Part shown: positions 9,569 to 18,181 of the stretch, one piece after another | Numbering within the stretch: position 1 is the first letter of the stretch | Layout: each line of letters begins with the position of its first letter | Source: Algorimicrobium echini | GTDB lineage: Bacteria; Bacteroidota; Bacteroidia; Flavobacteriales; Flavobacteriaceae | NCBI RefSeq assembly: GCF_900115185.1 | Contig: NZ_FOVN01000002.1 | Coordinates: forward strand, 342,335-406,334 | Direction of reading: 5' to 3' | DNA length: 64,000 nucleotides | Translations under genes and position numbers: made by a program | The notes under the pieces: model-generated | What the model was told of the DNA's origin: nothing | The model's database searches: none | The model's input: only the letters and a program-made list of their open reading frames with translations

Positions 9569-10039
9569 CTAATATTCTGTTTTATCCACTTTTTTTGTCC
9601 ATTCTTGAAATGGTTCTAGAGCTATATCTCGTGCTAGTTGTTCAAATGGAATACTGCGTTCTGAATAAGGTAATGGAATTTCTTTATAGATAAATTCATC
9701 ATCAAAGCCAATATTAGCAGCATCATTTTGATTGCTACCATAGTACACTTTATCAGGTCTTGCCCAATAAATAGCACCTAAACACATTGGGCAAGGCTCA
9801 CAAGAAGTATAAATTTCGCAACCATCTAATTGAAATGAATTTAAGTTTTTACAGGCATCTCTTATGGCAGTTACTTCGGCATGAGCTGTTGGATCATTTG
9901 TAGAGGTTACTTTATTATTTCCCTTTCCAACAATTTTGCCATCTTTAACAATTACGCAGCCAAACGGTCCACCTTCATTATTATGCATTCCCTTTAAAGC
10001 TGCATTAACAGCTTCTTTCATAAAGTGTTCTTTAGACAT
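9569..10039 (-). CDS. guaD: Nucleoside/guanine deaminase (CDA fold)
   Basis: 156 residues. The cytidine-deaminase-fold zinc site is complete: His53 and the proton-shuttling Glu55 in TAHAEV, and Cys83/Cys86 in PCPMC. The flanking TSTNDPTAHAEVTAIRDAC and the C-terminal stretch FDDEFIYKEIPLPYSERSI match the short bacterial guanine deaminases such as B. subtilis GuaD rather than tRNA adenosine deaminase TadA. The likely reaction is guanine + water to xanthine + ammonia. A TTG/TACTTTTC promoter-like sequence precedes the start. It may be co-transcribed with the MFS transporter downstream. The choice of guanine over other nucleobases is by similarity only. Confidence 0.82.
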   Translation of the reverse strand: MSKEHFMKEAVNAALKGMHNNEGGPFGCVIVKDGKIVGKGNNKVTSTNDPTAHAEVTAIRDACKNLNSFQLDGCEIYTSCEPCPMCLGAIYWARPDKVYYGSNQNDAANIGFDDEFIYKEIPLPYSERSIPFEQLARDIALEPFQEWTKKVDKTEY

Positions 10040-10166
10040 TTTAGTTTATTTTTCGGGAAAAGTACAAATCATTTGAAATTTTATTACTGAAAAAAACGGT
10101 TATTTTTCAACAGTGCAATCCTAGCTTAAAATTACAGCATTAAACCTTGTACCGATTAAGAAATAA

Positions 10167-10583
10167 CTATTTATTTTTTACCAATTCGTCTACATGCATC
10201 ATATATGTGGCGATGGCATTTAATTCTTCATCTGTTATTTTTTTCAAGAAGCCATCAATATTATTTTGCATTATAGCCACTTCGTTAGCACTTACATTAA
10301 GGATTGGTTTGGAATTACCTTTTAGAAAGGAAACGATATCTGCATTATTTTCTTTATAAACCTTCATGATTTCAATAACAGAAGGCGCTTTATAATAGGT
10401 TTCAATGGCATGGCAGGTGACACAGGTTTTTTCTGAAAACAAACGATTTCCTAGAAATATTTTAGAATCATAACTTAACTCTGCTCGTTTTGGGACAGCA
10501 TTGTTTATTGATTCTTCAACTTTTTTATCGGACTTACAACTATGCCAAACGAGAATTAATAAAAGAAGTGATATGATACGCAT
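10167..10583 (-). CDS. Small c-type cytochrome, membrane-anchored or lipoprotein
   Basis: 138 residues. The N-terminus is a signal sequence ending at Cys16 (LLLLILVWHSC), a relaxed lipobox that Bacteroidota may accept. A single haem-binding motif CVTCH occupies 54-58, and candidate axial Met residues occur in EVAIMQNN and IATYMMHV, giving a class I cytochrome c of about 85 residues. It would act as an electron carrier at the periplasmic face of the membrane. There is no oxidase or dehydrogenase next to it, so its redox partner is unknown. Confidence 0.82.
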   Translation of the reverse strand: MRIISLLLLILVWHSCKSDKKVEESINNAVPKRAELSYDSKIFLGNRLFSEKTCVTCHAIETYYKAPSVIEIMKVYKENNADIVSFLKGNSKPILNVSANEVAIMQNNIDGFLKKITDEELNAIATYMMHVDELVKNK

Positions 10584-10815
10584 ACTATAGCTTTTTTTAG
10601 TTAATAGGAAACTAAAAATAAAACATATTGAGCAGAAAAATCATGACTTTTATCAGTTAAAAAAAACGATAAAAACCTACAATACAAATGATTAAAAACG
10701 TGGTTTGAATTGGTAAACTCATCAATCAAAATTTAAATTGAATAGTATAAATCATTTAATATTCATTGTAATAATTCTGTTGTATTTTATAGATACATGA
10801 AATACAAGCCAAACA

Positions 10816-11265
10816 TTATGCATTTTCGTGAATGCGCTTGGTCATTCGGTATGTGTAATTTGGATAGATATTACGTTTCGCAAAGCGATTTAATTTATCA
10901 CTATTAATCATTTTAATATAAACCTGCTTGGTAACACCAAAGTACTCGTAAGACGATCCGTCTTGAAAGAAAATTTCTAATAACAAGCCTTTATGTGTAT
11001 AGTCTGCAATACCAGAATTGGTAATAGTTTCGGTATAACTTTCTAAATTAGCTGCAATAGTTTTTGGAGCAATACTTACCAAAAAATGGTAACCATCAAT
11101 AATTTTTCGACTTTTAATTTCGGCTTCTTCTTGACGCTCGTCTCCATCTTGAAACTTGTCCGGATGCCATTCTTTAACCAAATCACGATAGCTTTTTTTT
11201 AAAGTCTTTAAATCAACTTCCTTTTCTACTCCAAAGAGTTTCTTATATTCGTTTATGCGCTTCAT
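10816..11265 (-). CDS. DnaJ-domain protein with C-terminal KTSC domain
   Basis: 149 residues from ATG 11265. The start is supported by a complete promoter at 11286-11315, which would lie inside the coding region if the in-frame ATG at 11307 were used. Residues 1-70 form a J domain (YKKLFGVEKEVDLKTLKKSYRD, then the HPD tripeptide in WHPDKF), the element that stimulates Hsp70 ATPase. Residues from about 95 carry a KTSC-like domain (GLLLEIFFQDGSSYEYFGV, VYIKMINSDKLNRFAKRNI, YRMTKRI), a short beta-rich module with Lys/Thr/Ser/Cys positions. No zinc finger or substrate-binding region of DnaJ is present, so this is a type III J protein of unknown client. Confidence 0.82.
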   Translation of the reverse strand: MKRINEYKKLFGVEKEVDLKTLKKSYRDLVKEWHPDKFQDGDERQEEAEIKSRKIIDGYHFLVSIAPKTIAANLESYTETITNSGIADYTHKGLLLEIFFQDGSSYEYFGVTKQVYIKMINSDKLNRFAKRNIYPNYTYRMTKRIHENA

Positions 11266-11285
11266 ACCAAATTTATTTAAGGGCG

Positions 11286-11315
11286 CAAAAGTACGTGTAA
11301 ATAGCACATAAACAA
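11286..11315 (-). promoter_or_regulatory. Bacteroidota-type promoter for the DnaJ-KTSC gene
   Basis: On the minus strand TTG (11315-11313), 19 bases, then TACTTTTG (11293-11286), an exact match to the flavobacterial consensus TTG-N17-23-TAnnTTTG. It lies about 20 bases before the ATG at 11265. Confidence 0.75.
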
Positions 11316-11420
11316 CATTAATAGTTAAATAATGTTTGGTTGGTTTTTAATGCAATTAAATTTGTGATTAATGACGTACCCATAAGTAAATTCCGTTATC
11401 TTTAAAAATCTTACTGAAAT

Positions 11421-11858
11421 ATGACTTCAAAAATCCATTCCATTCATGTTAAAGATTTAGAAGGTGTTGTTGTTGATTTAATATCGAGGTACAACAACAA
11501 AATCTTACTGCTAATTATTTATAATAATGACTGTTTAGGATGTACAGGACGCGCTATTCCTCTTGCCTACGAATTTCAAACAAAATACTCTAGTATTCAA
11601 GTAATTGGTATTCATGCCGATTTTAAGAATCGAGAAGGAACTAAAACATCTATAACACGTATTTTTAGAAATGGCCAAATTCCTTTTCCAATTTACATAG
11701 ACGAACATCATAGAGTCTATGATCAATTCAAAGCAGAAGGAACTCCGCAATGGGTATTAATTACAGAAAATGGTGTCTTATTCCGTTCCTTTTTTGGGTC
11801 GCAAGCTAATGCTCAAAACAGGCTCTACTACGCTATTGAAGCGCTTATAAATAATTAA
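11421..11858 (+). CDS. Thioredoxin-fold redoxin (TlpA/AhpC-like)
   Basis: 145 residues with no signal peptide, so probably cytoplasmic. The fold is thioredoxin-like: a strand KILLLIIYNNDCLGC leading into the redox motif CLGC (Cys38, Cys41), a strand IQVIGIHADF, the cis-Pro loop GTPQWVLI and a final strand GVLFRSFFG. The spacing CxxC and the GTPQW loop fit TlpA/peroxiredoxin-like thiol-disulfide proteins. The likely role is reduction of a disulfide or peroxide, but the partner is unknown. It is a single gene with its own promoter-like TATCTTTA about 17 bases before the ATG. Confidence 0.75.
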   Translation: MTSKIHSIHVKDLEGVVVDLISRYNNKILLLIIYNNDCLGCTGRAIPLAYEFQTKYSSIQVIGIHADFKNREGTKTSITRIFRNGQIPFPIYIDEHHRVYDQFKAEGTPQWVLITENGVLFRSFFGSQANAQNRLYYAIEALINN

Positions 11859-11986
11859 AAACGCGGCTACATTTTTCATTAACTTTAAGTTATGGTTAAA
11901 ACCAAGTAAGAATTGTGCCTGAAATTTTAAATCCTAAACCTTTAATACATTTAATACATTTAGTGTGGTATAATTTATATAAAAGT

Positions 11987-11994
11987 TATATTTG
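11987..11994 (+). promoter_or_regulatory. -7 promoter element of the beta-helix T9SS cargo gene
   Basis: TATATTTG matches the flavobacterial -7 consensus TAnnTTTG and lies 34 bases before the ATG at 12029. No clear TTG is found at the usual upstream distance, so this is a partial promoter call. Confidence 0.5.
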
Positions 11995-12028
11995 ACCCCA
12001 ATTTTAATAACCCCAAATTTTTAAACAC

Positions 12029-13951
12029 ATGAAAAAAATTACGTTTACAATTTTTACAATTTGCTTATGTATAACAGAGTTTGCTTTAGCGCAAACGGTT
12101 ATCCATGTTCCAACAGATCAATCTACTATTCAAGCTGCGGTAAATGCCGCATCCAATAATGATATAATAGTTGTTGCTAATGGTACTTATAACGAAAGTA
12201 TTAATCTTGCTATGGGACCAAATGGTATTTCTATTCAAGCAGAAAATGCAGGTAATGCAACCATTAATGGTAATTCGGCACCAGCTTTTTTTGCGGCTGG
12301 ACATACCGGAAATATTACAATCTCTGGGTTTACCTTAACCTCTTCTTTAAACTCTAATAGTCAAGGTATTATTCATATGTCCAATGTATTGGGTCATATA
12401 TCCGTAATTGGTAACGCGTTTTCAGCAGATAATACAAACGGAATCTATCTGAACTCTAATAGTACTACAGAATTGAGTACCTCTATTTTAAATAATAGTT
12501 TTGGTAATTTCGGCAATGACGACCTGATAAAAATTGGTGTAGGTGAAAATGGTATTGGTGGAGATGCTAATATTCTTATTGATAATAACTCAAACACAGG
12601 AACATTAGAAGATGATGCAATAGAGGTTGCTTTTGAAAATAACAATAGCCATGCAACTTTGGTAATTACCAATAATAGTTTTAGCAACTGGCTTGGATCT
12701 GGTAGCGGTATAGATGTACACCTTGGAAATGGTAGTCCAGCAGCTGCTAATTTAGAAGCTCGCTTTACCATTACTGGAAACACGTTAACCAATGTAGATG
12801 GTGATGCACTTTTAATTAATTTAGATGGTATTAATAACACCCTTTATGGAACCATATCAAATAACACCATTATAGGTGATAATTTAAACACCAGTAATGG
12901 TATGTTTATAGATGGTGACAGTACATCCAATGGTGTGCAAGCAACCTTAACAATTGATAACAACACGATATCTGGTATCATAAACAACGGTATTTATATT
13001 AGACCGTTTTGCGATGATGTTTCAACAGACGTTTGGAATTTAGTTATTAATAATAATACTATAGATAATCCAAATTCCGACAATTCACCTGCTGATATGA
13101 GTCAAGCCGGAATTTTAATTACAGATTCATCAGGTGTTGATGATGAAAATTATATTATTAATGCTGAAATAACAAACAATACCATTACCAATCTTAATGG
13201 TGTTACAGATTGTATTATTATTGCAAGACCTACAACAACTCTAGAAGCTACAGCTGTCATAAATTATGCTGCATCAGGAAACTCGTGCGCACCAACTTTA
13301 GTAGGAAATCCTACAAGTACAGCAGACCCTGTTTCAAACAGCCTTGATTTGTTTGAAATTGGCAATTTAGTCTGGAATGACTTGGACGGTAACGGCATTA
13401 AGGATTCAGGTGAAACTGGTGTAGAAGGTGTAACAATTCGTATTACAGGAAATGGCTTTTTAGGATCTACAACATCTAATGCTAATGGCATTTACACCTT
13501 ACCTGCTTTAACACCAGGAACGTATACCTTAACTGCAGTACCGACCTTAAACTTACCAGATATTAGTATTCAAAATGCAGGTGGAGATACCACAGTAGAT
13601 AGTGATTTTGATCCTATAACCAAAACTGTCAATGTGACGCTAACAGCAGGTGGTTCAAGCAATTTAGATATTGATTTAGGTATTTATGATAGTTCAACAT
13701 TAGGTTTAACCAAAGTTAATTTTGATGCGGTTAGTTTCTATCCAAATCCGGTTTCTAACTTTTTAACAATTAATACCCAATTAACAGATTATAAGTATAC
13801 CATCTACTCTGTACAAGGGCAACTGATTACTTCTAAAGCATCCAATAATCAAATGCAACGCATAAATTTCAATAATTTTGCTACAGGCGTTTATGTTTTG
13901 ATTATTAATACTAATGAAAAATCTTATTCCTATAAAGTGATTAAAAAGTAA
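12029..13951 (+). CDS. Secreted right-handed beta-helix protein with SdrD-B-like domain and T9SS type A sorting signal
   Basis: 640 residues. A signal peptide (1-21, ending ALAQ) is followed by about 400 residues rich in regularly spaced Asn/Gly/Thr turns (NGTYNESINL, ITISGFTLTSS, GNTLTNVDGDAL), the pattern of a parallel beta-helix as in pectate-lyase-like or NosD-like proteins. About residues 442-555 form an SdrD-B-like Ig domain (IGNLVWNDLDGNGIKDSGET, GIYTLPALTPGTYTL). The last 75 residues carry the type IX sorting domain (VSFYPNPVSNFLTI, YTIYSVQGQL, FATGVYVLIINTNEKSYSYKVIKK). It should cross the outer membrane through the T9SS and be attached to the surface or released. Catalytic residues are not obvious, so polysaccharide binding or lyase activity are both possible. 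Confidence 0.88.
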   Translation: MKKITFTIFTICLCITEFALAQTVIHVPTDQSTIQAAVNAASNNDIIVVANGTYNESINLAMGPNGISIQAENAGNATINGNSAPAFFAAGHTGNITISGFTLTSSLNSNSQGIIHMSNVLGHISVIGNAFSADNTNGIYLNSNSTTELSTSILNNSFGNFGNDDLIKIGVGENGIGGDANILIDNNSNTGTLEDDAIEVAFENNNSHATLVITNNSFSNWLGSGSGIDVHLGNGSPAAANLEARFTITGNTLTNVDGDALLINLDGINNTLYGTISNNTIIGDNLNTSNGMFIDGDSTSNGVQATLTIDNNTISGIINNGIYIRPFCDDVSTDVWNLVINNNTIDNPNSDNSPADMSQAGILITDSSGVDDENYIINAEITNNTITNLNGVTDCIIIARPTTTLEATAVINYAASGNSCAPTLVGNPTSTADPVSNSLDLFEIGNLVWNDLDGNGIKDSGETGVEGVTIRITGNGFLGSTTSNANGIYTLPALTPGTYTLTAVPTLNLPDISIQNAGGDTTVDSDFDPITKTVNVTLTAGGSSNLDIDLGIYDSSTLGLTKVNFDAVSFYPNPVSNFLTINTQLTDYKYTIYSVQGQLITSKASNNQMQRINFNNFATGVYVLIINTNEKSYSYKVIKK

Positions 13952-13980
13952 CCTACTTATTAATCAACCCTTTTACAACA

Positions 13981-14034
13981 TTAGCTTGCCGAATCATCAC
14001 TTTTTCACAATGGTGTCATGATTTAGCAAGCTAA
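13981..14034 (+). terminator. Long imperfect hairpin downstream of the T9SS cargo gene
   Basis: The left arm starting TTAGCTTGC (13981-13989) and continuing AATCAT.CAC pairs with the right arm ending GCAAGCTAA (14026-14034), with a small internal mismatch and a short bulge; the loop is about 11 bases. It lies 30 bases after the stop codon. There is no T-tract immediately after it, so it is either a non-canonical terminator, an mRNA 3' stabiliser, or part of a dispersed palindromic element. Confidence 0.5.
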
Positions 14035-14208
14035 TATTGTTTTTACTAATGCACGAATTTACTACCAAATTATAATTTTGGATGCCCAAATGCTATTTTC
14101 TCTTGAAGTTGGTTATTCCTTAATTGTGTTTTTTCTTCAGAAATTTAAATAATGAGTCGCCTTAATTAAAGGCCAAGACAAATTCTTGTTTCTCCTATTG
14201 TAGCAGGA

Positions 14209-14228
14209 AAACTTATTCTAATAAGTTT
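14209..14228. promoter_or_regulatory. Perfect 8+8 palindrome upstream of the redox operon
   Basis: AAACTTAT, four-base spacer TCTA, ATAAGTTT. A symmetric site of this size about 140 bases before the first gene of the four-gene oxidoreductase operon could be an operator for a dimeric regulator, but it is AT-rich and could also arise by chance. Confidence 0.3.
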
Positions 14229-14370
14229 GGTTTAAAATCTTAAATATTCCAAAAACATCTGTAATTACTATCATTACATTTTTTGTATTGCGTTAAAGAT
14301 AAATCTATTAGAGACTGTCTGATACATTTATAATATTGATATTCCAGAAAATCTAAAAAATTCTAAAACT

Positions 14371-15105
14371 ATGAAAAACAATGTCATTATAATTACTGGA
14401 GCTTCAAGTGGAATTGGAAAAGCTACAGCAAAACTATTAGCTAAAAAAGGCGCTAAAGTGGTGCTTACTGCAAGAAGCACAGATAAATTAAACAGTTTAA
14501 AAAAAGAAATTGAAGATAGCCAAGGCGAAGCATATGTTGTAACTGCAGATGTTACCGATAAAAAAGCATTTGAAACTGTGGTGACTAAAACACTAGAAAA
14601 ATATGGAACCATTAATTCTTTAATTAACAATGCAGGTTTAATGCCCTTATCATTTGTTGAAAAATTAAAAACTGATGAATGGAATACCATGGTAGACGTC
14701 AACATTAAAGGTGTTTTAAATGGTGTGTCTGCTGTACTCCCTACCCTAATTAAAAAAAAAGGCGGCAACATCATTAATATTTCTTCTATGGCTGCAAATC
14801 GTTATTTCCCAGGAGGTGCGGTTTACTGCGCTACAAAATCTGCTGTTAAAATGTTTTCAGAAGGTCTTCGACAAGAATTAGCACCAAAATACGGTATTAA
14901 TGTAACGTCTATTGAGCCTGGAGCTGTAGATACGAATTTAACTGATACCATTACCGATGAAGACATTAAAGAGAAAATGTCTGCCATGCAGAACATGACA
15001 ACCTTAGAGGCCGATGATATTGCCAACGCTATTTACTACGCTTTATCACAACCTAATCGTGTAAATATTAACGATGTCTATATCGTGCCAAGTGAACAAC
15101 AATAA
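14371..15105 (+). CDS. Short-chain dehydrogenase/reductase (classical SDR)
   Basis: 244 residues. The Rossmann motif TGASSGIGKATA (9-20) binds the dinucleotide; Arg in TARSTDK suggests NADP preference. NNAG (in LINNAGLMPL), the catalytic Ser in NIISSMAA and the YxxxK pair in VYCATKSA are all present. The sequence resembles the YdfG/serine-3-dehydrogenase branch of SDRs that reduce small carbonyl compounds or oxidise hydroxy acids. It is the first gene of an operon with an aldehyde dehydrogenase 12 bases downstream, a cupin and an MDR reductase, so it likely works on an aldehyde/alcohol/ketone pool. The exact substrate is unknown. Confidence 0.87.
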   Translation: MKNNVIIITGASSGIGKATAKLLAKKGAKVVLTARSTDKLNSLKKEIEDSQGEAYVVTADVTDKKAFETVVTKTLEKYGTINSLINNAGLMPLSFVEKLKTDEWNTMVDVNIKGVLNGVSAVLPTLIKKKGGNIINISSMAANRYFPGGAVYCATKSAVKMFSEGLRQELAPKYGINVTSIEPGAVDTNLTDTITDEDIKEKMSAMQNMTTLEADDIANAIYYALSQPNRVNINDVYIVPSEQQ

Positions 15106-15117
15106 AAAAGAAAAACT

Positions 15118-16503
15118 ATGAAAACAGAAACCTTTAAAACTATAAATCCAACGAATGGCAAAACTTTAGAAACCTATCAGTATATGTCGGATTCTGAAAT
15201 AGAAAATACCATTCAAAAATCGCATAACGCCTTTAAAGAATGGCGTTTAAAATCTTTTGATGAACGCGGAGAAATTATCCAATCCATTGGTGTAGAACTG
15301 AAAAATCAAAAATCAGAACTAGCACAACTCATGACAGACGAAATGGGTAAACTCCTAAAGCAAAGTCATCAGGAAGTAAAACTTTGTGCTGCTATTTGTG
15401 ATTATTGCGCCTCAACTGCTGCCAAAAATTTAAAAGAAGAAAAACGTCAATTGTCAAACGGTGGCACAGGACTTATTACCTACGCACCCATTGGTATTAT
15501 TTACGGAATTCAACCATGGAATTACCCAAGCTATCAAGTTATTCGTTATGCCATTACCAACTTGATGGCTGGGAATAGCGTTCTATTAAAACATGCTGGA
15601 AATGTTACTGGAACCGCTAAAAAATTAGAAGCTATTTTTAAAGCAGCTGGGTTGCCAGACGGTTTATTTAGTGTTTTGGTTATCAACCACGACCAATCGG
15701 ATACTATAATTGAACATAAATTGGTTCGTGGTGTCACGCTTACTGGAAGCCCAAATGCTGGAAAAGTAATTGGTAAGAAAGCAGGAGAACACCTAAAAAA
15801 GACCGTTTTAGAATTGGGAAGTAATGATGCATACATCATTTTAGAAGATGCCGATTTAGAGTTAGCAGTTAAAAAATCTGTACAAGGACGTATTTATAAT
15901 AATGGTGAAACCTGCATAGCTGCCAAACGATTTATAGCTGTAGAGGCAGTTTACAATCAATTTAAAGACGCTTTTGTTAAAGCCATGAGCCAACTTAAAT
16001 TAGGAAATCCAAATGATGAAAACACCGAATTAGGACCAATGGCTCGTGAAGATTTACGTGAAAAAATTCATAAACAAGTAACGGAAAGTGTTGAAAAAGG
16101 CGCTGAAATTCTGTGTGGCGGAAAGCCCGAGGATGGTGAAGGTTATTTTTACCCTGCAACGGTTTTAGGCAACGTAAAACCCGGACAACCAGCTTATAGT
16201 GATGAACTTTTTGGACCAGTAGCATCGCTTATTAAAGCAAAAGATGAAGAAGACGCCATGCGCATAGCCAATGATAGCCGTTTTGGTTTAGGTGGTGGTA
16301 TTTTTTCAAAAGATGTATCGCGTGCCACCAAATTAGCCAACCTACATTTTGACACTGGTATGGTATTTATTAATTCCTTCGGATTAGCGGAACCCAACAT
16401 GCCTTTTGGTGGTGTAAAAGACTCTGGTTATGGCCGCGAACATGGCGGTTTTGGCATGCGGGAATTTGTTAATGTGAAATCTATTTTAATCAGTAACGAA
16501 TAA
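15118..16503 (+). CDS. NAD(P)-dependent succinate-semialdehyde dehydrogenase-like aldehyde dehydrogenase
   Basis: 461 residues, the length of the YneI/Sad group. Catalytic residues of the ALDH superfamily are intact: Asn134 (QPWNYP), Lys158 (LLKHA), general base Glu232 (LELGSND) and nucleophile Cys266 (NNGETCIAAKRF). The short N-terminus lacking the first about 20 residues of longer ALDHs and the TFKTINPTNGKTLETY start also fit this group. The probable reaction is oxidation of succinate semialdehyde or a related aldehyde to the acid. It lies between the SDR and the cupin genes, so it may complete an alcohol-aldehyde-acid conversion or act in aldehyde detoxification. Confidence 0.88.
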   Translation: MKTETFKTINPTNGKTLETYQYMSDSEIENTIQKSHNAFKEWRLKSFDERGEIIQSIGVELKNQKSELAQLMTDEMGKLLKQSHQEVKLCAAICDYCASTAAKNLKEEKRQLSNGGTGLITYAPIGIIYGIQPWNYPSYQVIRYAITNLMAGNSVLLKHAGNVTGTAKKLEAIFKAAGLPDGLFSVLVINHDQSDTIIEHKLVRGVTLTGSPNAGKVIGKKAGEHLKKTVLELGSNDAYIILEDADLELAVKKSVQGRIYNNGETCIAAKRFIAVEAVYNQFKDAFVKAMSQLKLGNPNDENTELGPMAREDLREKIHKQVTESVEKGAEILCGGKPEDGEGYFYPATVLGNVKPGQPAYSDELFGPVASLIKAKDEEDAMRIANDSRFGLGGGIFSKDVSRATKLANLHFDTGMVFINSFGLAEPNMPFGGVKDSGYGREHGGFGMREFVNVKSILISNE

Positions 16504-16562
16504 ATTTAATATCGAGTTATAAGACTCTAACTTATTAACTTAAATCAAAAAAAAATACAATT

Positions 16563-16901
16563 ATGAAAATAGCATCAATAACCAAAAATATAGTTTACAA
16601 TCCTGATAAACCTGCCATTAGTATCCTTTTAGAGAGCAATTATTCCAAAGAAATTAGAATTGCTATGCGTAAAACGCAAGTTATGAAAGAGCACAAAGCG
16701 CCAGCTCCTATTGTTATTTCTATTTTTGAAGGTGAGATAGAATTTGGTGTACAAGGACAAAAGCTTTACCTTAAAAAAGGTGATTTAATAGCTTTAGATG
16801 CCAATGAGCCGCACGATTTAAAATGTCTTGAAGATTGCATCATAAGATTATCACTTACAAAACATGATTCTGTAGAACGCGTTAATCAAGTTGTTAGCTA
16901 A
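16563..16901 (+). CDS. Small cupin-domain protein
   Basis: 112 residues forming one cupin barrel. Cupin motif 1 is around 45-70 (APAPIVISIFEGEIEFGVQG) and motif 2 around 75-90 (KKGDLIALDANEPHDLKCLED). Metal ligands are reduced: one clear His (PHDL), while the usual HxH pair of motif 1 is not visible, so metal binding is uncertain. Stand-alone cupins of this sort are often found in stress or aldehyde-metabolism operons with unclear roles. It is the third gene of the operon, 59 bases after the ALDH gene. Confidence 0.78.
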   Translation: MKIASITKNIVYNPDKPAISILLESNYSKEIRIAMRKTQVMKEHKAPAPIVISIFEGEIEFGVQGQKLYLKKGDLIALDANEPHDLKCLEDCIIRLSLTKHDSVERVNQVVS

Positions 16902-16932
16902 ATTAAAACGTTTAAATTATAATATTTTAAAG

Positions 16933-17934
16933 ATGAAAATACAAACCATATTATTAAAAAATAGACCAAAAGGAAAGCCTAGTACATCTGATTTTGAGCT
17001 TATTAATGAAGATATTGATGAATCACTAAAAAATGGTCAAATACTTTTGGAAACAACCTTTATTTCCGTTGATCCCTATCTTCGTGGTCGTATGCGAGAT
17101 GAGAAATCCTATGTTCCACCTTTTGAACTAAATAAACCTGTTAGCTCTGGAATAATAGCTAAAGTTGTTGATTCTAAAAATGACAAATTTTCAATAGATG
17201 ATTACGTTTCGGGTCGGTTGGATTGGAAAACACATCAAATTTCAAATGGTGAAGGCTTATTAAAAGTGGATGCTCAAAAAGCCCCTTTAAGTGCTTATTT
17301 AGGAATTTTAGGAATGACTGGTTTAACTGCCTACTGTGGACTTACCCAAATTGGAAAACCCAAAGCAGGCGAAACATTAGTTGTTTCTGGTGCAGCAGGA
17401 GCAGTTGGATCGGTAGTTGGTCAAATAGGTAAAATTCTAGGTTTAACTGTTATTGGAATTGCTGGTTCAGACGAAAAGATTGATCTTTTAAAATCTAAAT
17501 TTGGTTTCGACCAAGGCATTAATTACAACACGACTGATGATATGAAAACAGCCTTATCCATAGCCGCACCCAATGGTGTGGATATTTATTTTGATAACGT
17601 AGGTGGTCCTATATCAGAAGCAATACTATTTCATATAAACACGTTTGCTCGCATCATTAATTGTGGAGCCATTTCTGTTTATAATGATACAGAGTTACCA
17701 AAAAGTATAAGTGTTCAACCCTTCTTAATTAAAAATAGTGCGCTTATGCAAGGTTTTATTGTTTCTAACTATGAAGATACATTTCCTGAAGCTATGAAAC
17801 AATTATCGGAATGGTTAGCGAAAGAAAAACTAACGTATTCAGAAACCATAGTAAATGGATTTGAAAATACTCCTAAAGCATTTATCAACTTATTTGATGG
17901 TAAGAATAAGGGTAAAATGGTTGTTGAAGTTTAA
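16933..17934 (+). CDS. Zinc-independent MDR NADP-dependent oxidoreductase (CurA/PTGR type)
   Basis: 333 residues from ATG 16933; the frame is open further 5' to 16891 but that would overlap the cupin gene with non-conserved residues. The N-terminal catalytic domain carries the family marker FISVDPYLRGRM; the Rossmann part has GAAGAVGSVVGQIGK followed by GSDEKIDLLKS and the conserved IDIYFDNVGG-like motif (here VDIYFDNVGG). There are no zinc-ligand cysteines. This group includes leukotriene B4 dehydrogenase/prostaglandin reductase and E. coli CurA, which reduce the C=C bond of alpha,beta-unsaturated aldehydes and ketones with NADPH. Fourth and last gene of the operon, followed by a strong terminator. 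Confidence 0.88.
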   Translation: MKIQTILLKNRPKGKPSTSDFELINEDIDESLKNGQILLETTFISVDPYLRGRMRDEKSYVPPFELNKPVSSGIIAKVVDSKNDKFSIDDYVSGRLDWKTHQISNGEGLLKVDAQKAPLSAYLGILGMTGLTAYCGLTQIGKPKAGETLVVSGAAGAVGSVVGQIGKILGLTVIGIAGSDEKIDLLKSKFGFDQGINYNTTDDMKTALSIAAPNGVDIYFDNVGGPISEAILFHINTFARIINCGAISVYNDTELPKSISVQPFLIKNSALMQGFIVSNYEDTFPEAMKQLSEWLAKEKLTYSETIVNGFENTPKAFINLFDGKNKGKMVVEV

Positions 17935-17955
17935 AGTTAAACATGTATTATTAAT

Positions 17956-17990
17956 AGGGTTATTCTAGCTGGATAACCCTGTTTTTTTTT
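17956..17990 (+). terminator. Intrinsic terminator of the four-gene redox operon
   Basis: AGGGTTAT (17956-17963), nine-base loop, ATAACCCT (17973-17980), then G and nine T residues. A textbook rho-independent terminator 21 bases after the MDR stop codon. Confidence 0.9.
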
Positions 17991-18181
17991 AATATAAATA
18001 GTCTCCGTTCTCAAATTTAATTTAACATAAATATGCTTAAAACTGTTTAGCTAATTAAGCCAAATCAACAATTGAAATATCAAGGCTTCTTACGATAAAA
18101 TCCATTGAATATTTGACGACCATAAAAAAAATGAGTATTTAAAATTAGCTATCTTCGCAACCTAAAAAACGACTAAAATAC

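Larger units (their letters stand above)
13952..14370. other. Intergenic region, 419 bases, with two inverted repeats
   Basis: This gap separates the T9SS cargo from the redox operon. It holds a long imperfect hairpin at 13981-14034 and a perfect 8+8 palindrome at 14209-14228, both listed separately. The operon promoter must lie in the right part; TACATTTA near 14322 could be its -7 element. No open frame of note. Confidence 0.5.
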
